Positions 1 through 6,193 of a stretch of DNA of 6,378 nucleotides are shown in pieces. Positions within the stretch are counted from its first letter, which is position 1, and each line of letters opens with the position of its first letter. The notes under the pieces are model-generated. The model saw nothing but the letters and a program-made list of their open reading frames with translations, did no database searches and had not been told where the DNA came from. A program made the translations under genes and the position numbers. The DNA is from an uncultured Prevotella sp. GTDB lineage: Bacteria; Bacteroidota; Bacteroidia; Bacteroidales; Bacteroidaceae. Where the stretch lies: NCBI GenBank assembly GCA_938023885.1, contig CALJCU010000182.1, positions 1 through 6,378 on the forward strand. The letters run 5' to 3'.

Positions 1-217
1 AATGACAGAAGCCAACAATCTTGCTTCTTATATTATTCTTCCATACCCAATAGAGAGTAACAAGCTCAGAATAGAACTTGTTAAGGTGGTTGATATTCTC
101 ACCCTCCACACTTAGGTCATTGCCCTTGAAAAGTCTTATCGTATCCGTCTCATACAAATGATACTGTTCTATCTGGGCATCATCGTGATAGGTCTGCCAA
201 ATAATCAGGTCCTTCAT
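1..217 (-). CDS. DUF4422-family putative glycosyltransferase, N-terminal part (cut by window edge)
   Basis: Reading leftward from the ATG at 217, an open frame of 72 codons runs off the window with no stop. It begins MKDLIIWQTYHDD and contains LYWVWKN followed by KIVGFCH at the edge. Spacing and wording match the conserved start of DUF4422 proteins, where an L-Y-W-x-W-K-N block is followed by V-G-x-C-H-Y-R-R. DUF4422 proteins are found in capsule and exopolysaccharide loci and are regarded as glycosyltransferases; the sugar they transfer cannot be told from this fragment. The start lies 10 bp after the stop of the UDP-glucuronate decarboxylase gene, so the two are almost certainly co-transcribed and probably serve the same glycan pathway. 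The family call rests on the recognised motif only, because the rest of the protein is outside the window. Confidence 0.75.
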   Translation of the reverse strand, partial: MKDLIIWQTYHDDAQIEQYHLYETDTIRLFKGNDLSVEGENINHLNKFYSELVTLYWVWKNNIRSKIVGFCH

Positions 218-227
218 ATTGCATGTT

Positions 228-1187
228 TTATATTAGTGTCTTGAAATAGTTTATAGTTTTGATAAGTCCCTCCTCCAATGATATCTTTGGATGCCAGCCA
301 CCAAGCTGTCGTTGTGCTCTTGATATGTCAGGACATCTTCTATTGGGATCATTTTCCGGTAGTGGCCGGTACACGATGCCGCAAGAAGAATGTGTAAGTC
401 TTTGAATCGTTTCAGCCAGATTTTTGATGGATCTCTCATCCGGATTACCGATGTTTATAGGGCTGTTTCCGCTGCTATCACTACTCATAGTCCTGATCAT
501 ACCCTCAATCAGATCATCTATATACATAAATGACCGTGTTTGCGTTCCATCCCCATTGATCGTCAATCTTACACCTTTTAAAGCTTGAGCAATAAATGTT
601 GATATCACTCTTCCGTCATCAACACGCATATTGGGCCCATAAGTATTGAATATGCGAATAATCCGCGTGTCTACGCCATATATACGATGATAGTCTGAGA
701 AAAGCACCTCCGCACCGCGTTTGCCCTCGTCATAGCAGCTACGCGGTCCGTTGGGATTGGCATTGCCATAATAATCCTCGCGCTGAGGCGTCTCCATTGC
801 ATTACCATACACTTCACTGGTTGAGGCGAGTAATATGCGTGAATGTTTCTCTTTCGCAAGTTCTAAAAGATTGATACTACCGATGACGCTTGTCTTAAAG
901 GTTTTCACCGGATCCTTCTGATATTGTATAGGTGACGCAGGACAAGCGAGATTGTAAATCTCATCTACATCGCCATCTATGTGCAAAGGCTCGGTTACAT
1001 CATGAAGAATAAATTCAAACGGAGAATCTTGTATAAACTGCTTTAAATTTCCTTCTTGCCCTGTTGACAGGTCATCAATGCAGATGACTTGTTTATCATC
1101 AGCAAGTAATCTTCGACATAGGTTAGAGCCGACGAAACCGGCTCCACCTACAACTAATATCCTTGGTTTATATTTAGATTCTATCAT
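228..1187 (-). CDS. UDP-glucuronate decarboxylase (UDP-xylose synthase), extended SDR family
   Basis: This 319-residue protein is expected to convert UDP-glucuronate to UDP-xylose in the cytoplasm, with bound NAD+, supplying a pentose donor for polysaccharide synthesis. It has the nucleotide-binding glycine motif GGAGFVGSN near residues 13-21 and the DDLSTG segment that binds the cofactor ribose. It also has NLACPASPIQYQKDPVKT, a signature of the UXS subfamily, then STSEVYG, the catalytic YxxxK as YDEGK, and RIFNTYGPNM. TRSFMYIDDL, a late SDR substrate-site block, follows. Length is normal for bacterial UXS. A TTG codon at 1190 would add one residue, but the ATG at 1187 is the likelier start. 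The gene sits 11 bp after the small exported-protein gene and 10 bp before the DUF4422 gene, so it is the middle of an operon. A related 4,6-dehydratase is the main alternative, but the ACPASPxxYQ signature favours UXS. Confidence 0.92.
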   Translation of the reverse strand: MIESKYKPRILVVGGAGFVGSNLCRRLLADDKQVICIDDLSTGQEGNLKQFIQDSPFEFILHDVTEPLHIDGDVDEIYNLACPASPIQYQKDPVKTFKTSVIGSINLLELAKEKHSRILLASTSEVYGNAMETPQREDYYGNANPNGPRSCYDEGKRGAEVLFSDYHRIYGVDTRIIRIFNTYGPNMRVDDGRVISTFIAQALKGVRLTINGDGTQTRSFMYIDDLIEGMIRTMSSDSSGNSPINIGNPDERSIKNLAETIQRLTHSSCGIVYRPLPENDPNRRCPDISRAQRQLGGWHPKISLEEGLIKTINYFKTLI

Positions 1188-1198
1188 CAATAAAAGAA

Positions 1199-1585
1199 TT
1201 ATAAAACGAAGGTTCCAATGTAAGATACTCCATTAATAATCAAGAGTAATGTGTATGTCTTCTTTTCAAGATAAGAAACATCAATTAATGTTTCGTTTCC
1301 ATTTATTTCATTTTCTATATTATATGAAACAATTTGGTTGTTGTTATCTATTATATATATACAGACGTTCGTCTCATCTGTTAACCATCGAAAATGCAAG
1401 CGTTCTTCTTCAATCCATGTTAATGGTAGATGTGTATACCTAGCCGGAGCTCTCTGCATACCACGGGTTGAATTCTTAGATGTGGTATATGAGATATAGG
1501 ATCTCTGTGGACTGGCTATTTTCGCATAAGTCCAATTAGCAATTATGCATAGGCATAAAGTAATAATTATAGGAAGTTTTTTCAT
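1199..1585 (-). CDS. Small exported protein, DUF3244-like
   Basis: This 128-residue protein starts with a clear Sec signal peptide: MKK, a hydrophobic run through about residue 16, and probable cleavage after TYA (residue 21). The mature part is about 107 residues and rich in Thr, Ser, Asn and Ile. Its second half (about residues 55-128) looks all-beta. The pattern LPLTWIEEERLHFRWL, then VCIYIIDNNNQIV, then TYTLLLIINGVSYIGTFVL resembles DUF3244 proteins of Bacteroidales, small secreted Ig-like beta domains of unknown function. There is no lipobox cysteine, so the product should be soluble in the periplasm or released. It is the first gene after a strong promoter and is followed at 11 bp by the UDP-glucuronate decarboxylase gene, so it leads that operon. 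It is divergent to the TPR/HTH regulator. The family assignment comes from pattern resemblance and is moderately sure; no function is known. Confidence 0.75.
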   Translation of the reverse strand: MKKLPIIITLCLCIIANWTYAKIASPQRSYISYTTSKNSTRGMQRAPARYTHLPLTWIEEERLHFRWLTDETNVCIYIIDNNNQIVSYNIENEINGNETLIDVSYLEKKTYTLLLIINGVSYIGTFVL

Positions 1586-1607
1586 ATGATTTTGTTTTAT
1601 TACGCTG

Positions 1608-1638
1608 CAAAGATAGAATATTTTGGCTTATTTTCAAA
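1608..1638 (-). promoter_or_regulatory. Bacteroidetes-type promoter of the leftward operon
   Basis: Read on the minus strand, TTTG (1638-1635) is followed after 19 bp by TATCTTTG (1615-1608), an exact match to the Bacteroidetes -33/-7 consensus TTTG...TAnnTTTG. Transcription should start near 1600-1603, giving a leader of roughly 15-20 nt before the ATG at 1585. The leader is AT-rich with no Shine-Dalgarno sequence, as is usual in this phylum. No other promoter-like site is seen between the three leftward genes. Confidence 0.8.
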
Positions 1639-1645
1639 GAAAATA

Positions 1646-1684
1646 TTGTTCCAAAGTATTGTCATCTTGTTCCAATATGTTGTC
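1646..1684. repeat. Two-copy direct repeat, 21-bp period, probable operator or activator site
   Basis: The plus-strand pattern TTGTTCCAANNNNTTGTC occurs at 1646-1663 and again at 1667-1684. Both conserved blocks (9 and 5 bases) are identical between copies and the four bases between them differ. Start-to-start distance is 21 bp, two turns of B-DNA, so both copies face the same side of the helix. The array begins 8 bp upstream of the -33 box of the leftward promoter, about -45 to -83 from its expected start site, the usual position for an activator. A much weaker TTGTT block sits at 1709, in phase with the same period. The sequence is seen directly; the regulatory role is inferred from position. 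Confidence 0.6.
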
Positions 1685-1780
1685 TACTCCTAATAGCAAC
1701 GTTTAGCATTGTTTGAGATATATTGCCTTTTAGCAATAGAATGATGAAATCAAACGTGATGGAAAAGTTTTTCGCTTTGA

Positions 1781-1814
1781 TTGTCATTAGCTTAAAAAGT
1801 ATTTTGTAACTTTG
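1781..1814 (+). promoter_or_regulatory. Bacteroidetes-type promoter of the TPR regulator gene
   Basis: TAACTTTG at 1807-1814 is an exact match to the -7 consensus TAnnTTTG. A TTG at 1781-1783 lies 23 bp upstream of it and could be the -33 element; a fuller TTTG at 1776-1779 is rather far (27 bp). The coding start is at 1828, only 13 bases after the -7 box, so the transcript would have a very short leader of perhaps 5-10 nt. The site is weaker than the leftward promoter because of the non-ideal -33 spacing. Confidence 0.6.
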
Positions 1815-1827
1815 AAAAAATATCAGC

Positions 1828-3492
1828 ATGAAGAAAAAAATACTTGCGATTATAAGCCTAAGCCTCATCCTATTGTCGACATTGACGTCATGTTCTGACA
1901 GAGGTAATAAGACCATTGAAGAGCTGGATAGCCTTGCCGATCATGAACCTCTGACTGTTCTTAAACGAATAGATCATGAGAACTCTATTTCCTTGAGTAA
2001 GTATGAGAAAATGCGTCTCAGCCTTATCAAGTATAAGGCTGAGGATAAATTATTCGTCCTCCACAAATCCGACAACACTATCAACCATCTCAATGACTAC
2101 TTTCAGGAATATGGTTCTTTGAACGACAAACTTCAGAGTCTCTACTATATGGGAAGTACCTATCGAGATATGGGTGATTATCCATCCTCCATGATCATGT
2201 ATGAGCGAGCCATAGAACTGGCAGAAAGTAATACCTTGGGAAATAGAGATTCTCTGACTCTCGCAAATATCAATTCTCAGAGTGCGGAAATTCTCTATCG
2301 GATAGGTGATTATAAAGAAGCATTGAAATACGCTACTATATCTTATGAATTACGAAAAGATTTGGGAATAGCTAACATAAGCACTTTTGAAGATATAGGG
2401 CGGTTGTCGGAATCGGCTGGTGATATTGCTAAAGCCAGAGAGTTCTATCAGAAAGCAATCATGAGTATCATTGATAATAATGAAGAATGTGCTTATATTG
2501 ATTATCTTGGAGAACAATTGGGCTTCTTCATCAATAATAAGTTGATGGATCATGCGGAATTTATATATCGTATCATAGCTAAAGATACAACTGCTCAGAA
2601 ACCTGCCAATGTCTATGCTGCCATAGCATCCTATTTTACAGTACGTCATCATACAGACTCTGCCTTGCAATATGCTATGAAAGCATATAAATTGGAGAAA
2701 AGGCTTGGCAACAAGGCTGAGCTCGCCCAGAACATAGCATTCATGGAGAAGACTCGAGGAAATAACAAAATAGCTTTAGAATATGCTATTTTCGCTATGA
2801 ATTATTACAGAGCTGCACAAAAAGCCATGAACGCAGAGGAAGTGAGCAAGGCAAAGATGCGGCGTTCTCTGGAAGAAATTAGAAAAGCTAGAACTGTGGA
2901 ACGTGAGAGTCAACAGACTAGGAATATGTACTATATGGTAGGCGTTATATTTGTATTAGTAGTTATTTTGTCAATTTTAATTATGCATCATTTTGTTAAT
3001 ATAAGACGAATAAAGTTGCTGACTGAGATGAAACAGATAAAGGAGGAAAAGGAAGAATTAAAGTCTGAACACACCTCACTACAAAATAAGATACTAGCTG
3101 ATAAAAAATTACGAGCAGAGACGGCACCGGATGTGGCAAGCGTCATAAAGTTTCTCATGTCTATGTCCGACAGTTCAAAAGAGAAGTTACAACCGGACAT
3201 GTGGGGCACAGTATTCGATGCGGTTGACAAATTACATCCTAATTTACGGCAGCAGTTACTTAATTATAATGAAGATTTAGAGAATAAGGACCTCATACTC
3301 CTATATCTGATGAAGTTGGAATTTAAGCAAGCTGATATTGCGAGGATTATGAAACGTGCACCTTCTGTCATCAGCCGAAAATTTCACAGGATTGAAGAAA
3401 TGCTAGGAGTACCAACAAAAGAAGCGTTGAGGGACCAACTTCTGCGAGATAGAGTTGAGGGTGATAAAACTAATATCAAGCCAGAGGATTAA
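1828..3492 (+). CDS. Membrane-spanning TPR protein with C-terminal HTH, probable one-component transcription regulator
   Basis: This 554-residue protein starts with a signal sequence ending in a lipobox (LTSC, Cys22), so it is probably lipidated. Residues about 100-335 hold five TPR-like helical hairpins; the clearest is at 101-134, with YYMGSTYRDMGDY and MYERAIELAES. A single hydrophobic span at about 367-389 (MYYMVGVIFVLVVILSILIM) is followed by a charged stretch, likely coiled coil, to about 430. The C-terminal part (about 480-540) holds a helix-turn-helix: ILLYLMKLEFKQADIARIMK then SVISRKFHRIEEMLG, like LuxR/sigma-4 HTHs at the end of other Bacteroidales TPR regulators. The topology puts the TPRs in the periplasm and the HTH in the cytoplasm. 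The family is thought to sense at the envelope and regulate transcription; the ligand is unknown. It is divergent to the exported-protein/UXS/DUF4422 operon and faces it across 242 bp, so that operon is its most likely target. Confidence 0.85.
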   Translation: MKKKILAIISLSLILLSTLTSCSDRGNKTIEELDSLADHEPLTVLKRIDHENSISLSKYEKMRLSLIKYKAEDKLFVLHKSDNTINHLNDYFQEYGSLNDKLQSLYYMGSTYRDMGDYPSSMIMYERAIELAESNTLGNRDSLTLANINSQSAEILYRIGDYKEALKYATISYELRKDLGIANISTFEDIGRLSESAGDIAKAREFYQKAIMSIIDNNEECAYIDYLGEQLGFFINNKLMDHAEFIYRIIAKDTTAQKPANVYAAIASYFTVRHHTDSALQYAMKAYKLEKRLGNKAELAQNIAFMEKTRGNNKIALEYAIFAMNYYRAAQKAMNAEEVSKAKMRRSLEEIRKARTVERESQQTRNMYYMVGVIFVLVVILSILIMHHFVNIRRIKLLTEMKQIKEEKEELKSEHTSLQNKILADKKLRAETAPDVASVIKFLMSMSDSSKEKLQPDMWGTVFDAVDKLHPNLRQQLLNYNEDLENKDLILLYLMKLEFKQADIARIMKRAPSVISRKFHRIEEMLGVPTKEALRDQLLRDRVEGDKTNIKPED

Positions 3493-3501
3493 TACTGAAA
3501 A

Positions 3502-3543
3502 AGCTCACACAATCATACTATCCTATAGTTGATGGTGTGAGTT
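3502..3543 (+). terminator. Hairpin terminator after the TPR regulator gene
   Basis: An inverted repeat starts 9 bases after the stop codon. CTCACACAATCA (3504-3515) pairs with TGATGGTGTGAG (3530-3541) with one mismatch. The stem continues inward through ACTAT (3517-3521) and ATAGT (3525-3529) around a 3-base CCT loop, with a bulged T, and outward through A/T and G/T pairs. The bases after it are T-rich but not a clean T run, so it could be an imperfect intrinsic terminator. It may also act on transcripts coming leftward from the mobilization module, since the flanking genes converge here. Confidence 0.6.
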
Positions 3544-3552
3544 GTAATATTA

Positions 3553-3690
3553 TTAGATTCCATATCTGCGATGGATATCATAATCTTGTTCGATAAGTTC
3601 GCGCTCAAGTTAATCCTTGCCCAGATGAAAGATATAGAGATTATCTGAGTAGTGAGATCTTGCAGAGATATTATAGCTACTCACAAGCAT
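3553..3690 (-). other. Doubtful coding remnant or short ORF in the gap between convergent genes
   Basis: In the gap between the regulator's hairpin and the DUF3408-like gene, the minus strand holds a 26-codon ORF from an ATG at 3690 to a TAA at 3610-3612. The same frame then continues as protein-like sequence (LERELIEQDYDIHRRYGI) to a second TAA at 3553-3555. The part before the first stop ends DNLYIFHLGKD. The composition looks like coding sequence interrupted by one stop codon, which would fit the decayed tail of a gene. However, the plus strand also has a 25-codon ORF (3571-3648) here, and no family is recognised, so both readings are weak. A short inverted repeat, TGAGTAG/CTACTCA (3646-3652, 3677-3683), lies inside with a 24-base loop. 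No clear promoter or attachment site is seen. Confidence 0.2.
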
Positions 3691-3715
3691 TCTCTGTATT
3701 CAAGTTCTGTTTTTA

Positions 3716-4318
3716 TTAGTCAATGACTAAATTATGTTCATCAACATACATCTTTATGATGCCGTTGATGATATGCTTGACATTTGACGGTTTGCCATGC
3801 TTGAGATTGAGCAGATCGAGCTGATGACAGAGGTCAGCATCAATCCACACCTGTTTCTCTTTCGGCTTCTTCGCCTTAGAGATGGCTGCAGCTTGCCACA
3901 AGTCATCCAGAGTCGTTGAGGGTGACTGGCGATGGTGTGAGGAAGACGGAGCCTTCTTAGTCATGGAGGACTTCGGAGCAGAACCCTTCTCCGTCTCGTT
4001 GACCAGAAAGAACGGAACATTTTCCTTCGGCTCTGACTGCTCAGCAGGTTTAGAATCTGTTGGCTTGGTTACCTCTGGCTTTATTGCTACTGGCTTGGGT
4101 GCTGTAGCTTTCGAAGTAGCTCGCTTCCCTGCTCGTTTCGGTTTCTTTGGAGTCGTGTCCGGTGTTGAGTTTTCTGAGGCCTTCTTCTCATTCTTTTGAG
4201 CCATCAATGCACGGCTCTCCTCGAAGTAGGACTTAAAATCCAGGTCTTCAGGCTCTCCGTTGACTCTCTTGACGTAACCACGGATGTCTCCGTAAATTGT
4301 TGGCTTGTCTTTCTTCAT
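3716..4318 (-). CDS. Mobile-element protein with RHH-like C-terminus (DUF3408-like)
   Basis: This 200-residue protein has three parts. A short N-terminal block (about 1-45) reads TIYGDIRGYVKRVNG and ESRALMAQ. A long low-complexity middle (about 46-135) is rich in Lys, Pro, Ser, Thr and Ala with many KP pairs, and is surely disordered. A compact C-terminal domain follows (about 153-197). There, KQVWIDADL looks like a beta strand, followed by two helices, CHQLDLLNLKHG and NVKHIINGIIKMYVDEH, the plan of a ribbon-helix-helix DNA-binding domain. DUF3408 proteins of Bacteroidales conjugative and mobilizable elements have this same build: a variable charged N-terminus and a short C-terminal domain. 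The start lies 34 bp after the stop of the relaxase gene with no promoter between, so it is the last gene of the mobilization operon. Its role is probably DNA binding in transfer or control of the operon. The DUF3408 label is by resemblance. Confidence 0.7.
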   Translation of the reverse strand: MKKDKPTIYGDIRGYVKRVNGEPEDLDFKSYFEESRALMAQKNEKKASENSTPDTTPKKPKRAGKRATSKATAPKPVAIKPEVTKPTDSKPAEQSEPKENVPFFLVNETEKGSAPKSSMTKKAPSSSHHRQSPSTTLDDLWQAAAISKAKKPKEKQVWIDADLCHQLDLLNLKHGKPSNVKHIINGIIKMYVDEHNLVID

Positions 4319-4352
4319 AATGAATATGTGTTAGATGTTATACAATGTGATC

Positions 4353-6187
4353 TTATCTTTTGAGACTGCGCTCATCGTCAATCTCCTCCCAGCGGGAACG
4401 GCCACCGACCTCATACTCACGGTTATGACCCATAGAAGCGGCGTTGACGGAGAGCACAGACTGCAGTCGATGCATAAGGGCGCTGTGCTGCTGTACGAAA
4501 TTCATCGTTCCAACAAAGCCATCCTTGCCCTGCTCAGGACGGATGCCCACCATATTATATTGGTAGTGATCAGCTATGGCCTCGGTTTCCTCACGCAAGA
4601 CATACTCCTTGACCAGACGACACTTCAAGGCTTCGCGCTCTTTCGGGACATCGTCGGCCCGGTTGCACATTCTGCCTTCTTCCTCCGAGAGTGTGAACTT
4701 GACTGGCATATGCCCAACGTTAATGGCCAACTGCCACCGGTCGTTCATCAACTTGTAAAGCCTTACCTTGTCGTAGGGTATCCGCCAGGCAGACTCACCA
4801 TTCTTGATGCGTTCCTTTATCAGTCGCTTCCGGTATGCCTCATAGATTTCTTTATGGAAGTAGAACGCAGCAAGATGGATGGCGATGTCCTCACGGTACC
4901 CTTCAATTTTGGCGCTGCGATACCAAGCTGTCTGCTTGTCCGAGATCTCATGGTCGTAGGTTCTGCCGTCCATAGTCATCCTTATGGCGTACCTTCCGTT
5001 GACAGTCCCCACCTGTACGGTGAATAGGTCGCGGTAAACGTCAAGTATGGTCATCCGCTGGTAATGGTGCTCCTCCTTCGGCTGGCAAGACTGCTTATCC
5101 TTCGACTTTACCGGCTCGGCATGAACCTGTACTTGCGGACGTGCCTGTGCCTGTGACTGTACCCGCGCTTGTGTTTGCCTCTGTCCCTTAAAGTCAATGA
5201 TCTCTGCGAGCTTCATCACCTCACTGCCGTTGAGTGCTATCTTCCGGGTATGGTCGACGATGCCGTAGCCACGGACAACTCCGTTGCGGTCTTTCTGAAA
5301 GATGATACTGACACCGAACTTGCTCCGCAACTGCTGCAGAAACCACAACAACTGTTGCTGTTCCGTCTTTTCGAGGCGCTTGCCTGAAGCGTCCGTCAGC
5401 CGGGCGATGTCACTCTTCATCTGGCGGTCCGGCTTCATCAAGTCTTTCCTGTTCTTCGCACGTTCTGCTTTCTTCTGGGCCTCGTCCTTTGTCCCGGATA
5501 GCTTCAGGCTTTGCTCACGGTACTTGAAGAAGATGGCTTTCAACTGCCGGGCTGCATCTTCTCGACGCTCCATCTTCTTCCGGTCGTCCTTGCTGACGGC
5601 ATTACGTGCTGTCAGGTCGGCAAGGTTAGCCTTAAAGGCCTCCGCGCCACCATGATAGAATATTACTTTGTCGGGCTCTTCCTTATTCTCACCGGTCGTG
5701 AAACCGAACTCACGGATGATGTTCATGAGCTGGCCCTCGGTCTGGAAACTGTACGACAGCAGTTCGTTCATGTCCTGGAACTGATCTTTCTGCACCAGCC
5801 TATTGAGGCATTCGTTCAGTCGCCGGAAGTCTTGATGGTCGGAGAGCAGCGTGCCGTTGGGCTTGACTCTCGTGCCGAGGATATGCACGTGGTTGTTCTC
5901 CGTGTCGCGGTGGAAGTAGAAGAAATAAGAACGGACAGAGCATAGTGGAACTGTAAGCGGGTCGACTTGCTGTTGCCGAATGTGTTGGAGTGATCCTGTA
6001 GGTATTGCCCCACCTCATGAGCAGCGTTGGCACCGATGCCATGAAGTGTGTCCAGAACATGCAGGAAGTTGCCATCGATGTTTGCGGCTCCTGCGAGCTC
6101 AGTCACACCTGCCTCGACTTTCTTTTCATTATAGTCCGCACCGGGAAACAGACCTCCCGATACGGACCTTAGTTTTGTAATTAGCAT
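4353..6187 (-). pseudogene. Relaxase (mobilization nuclease) gene broken by an internal deletion/frameshift
   Basis: The ATG at 6187 opens a frame that reads as relaxase for 86 residues: MLITKLRSVSGG, then DYNEKK with the presumed catalytic Tyr19, then RLQFHYALSV. At about 5930 this frame leaves the homology and ends at 5816. From about 5930 another frame carries on as FYFHRDTENNHVHILGTRV, the metal-binding histidine motif, and stays open for over 500 codons to TAA at 4353. In relaxases of this type the ALS(V/F) strand and the histidine motif are usually some 35-40 residues apart; here they nearly touch, so bases are missing and the frame is lost. After the catalytic part come RRLNECLNRLV, LLSYSFQTEGQLMNIIREFGF and GYGIVDHTRKIALNGSE, all familiar from Bacteroidales relaxases. 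A Gln/Ala/Arg/Val linker (5064-5183) and an unrecognised C-terminal region of about 235 residues follow. A GTG at 5888 lies inside the histidine motif and is not a true start. Confidence 0.8.
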
Positions 6188-6193
6188 GGTTGA

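Noticed and set aside
1188..1190. TTG start adding one residue to the UDP-glucuronate decarboxylase
   Set aside because: An ATG follows immediately at 1187 and is the normal choice.
1646..1684. CRISPR array
   Set aside because: Only two short, split copies with a 3-base gap between them, placed in a promoter region; there are no spacers or cas genes.
1722..1737. ATTGC/GCAAT inverted repeat between the divergent promoters as an operator
   Set aside because: Five-base arms in AT-rich DNA are expected by chance, and it is not aligned with either promoter.
3646..3683. Terminator of the mobilization operon
   Set aside because: The TGAGTAG/CTACTCA arms are only 7 bp with a 24-base loop and no T run on the minus-strand exit side.
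4335..5027. 230-codon plus-strand open frame
   Set aside because: It lies wholly antisense to the relaxase C-terminal region and starts in the gap before it. It has no recognised domain and no promoter match; long antisense frames are common opposite GC-richer genes.
5886..5888. GTG as start of the downstream relaxase fragment
   Set aside because: It encodes the Val within the NNHVHI motif, and the frame continues upstream as relaxase sequence, so it is not a natural start.
5511..5945. 144-codon plus-strand open frame
   Set aside because: Antisense to the relaxase; the opposite strand carries clear relaxase motifs.
5915..5945. Programmed ribosomal frameshift in the relaxase
   Set aside because: No classical slippery heptamer with a following structure was found, and a frameshift alone would not supply the roughly 30 residues that appear to be missing.
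5800..6075. 91-codon minus-strand open frame
   Set aside because: Third frame through the relaxase gene, with composition (many Arg, Pro, Ser, His) of an out-of-frame reading; the motifs are in the other two frames.
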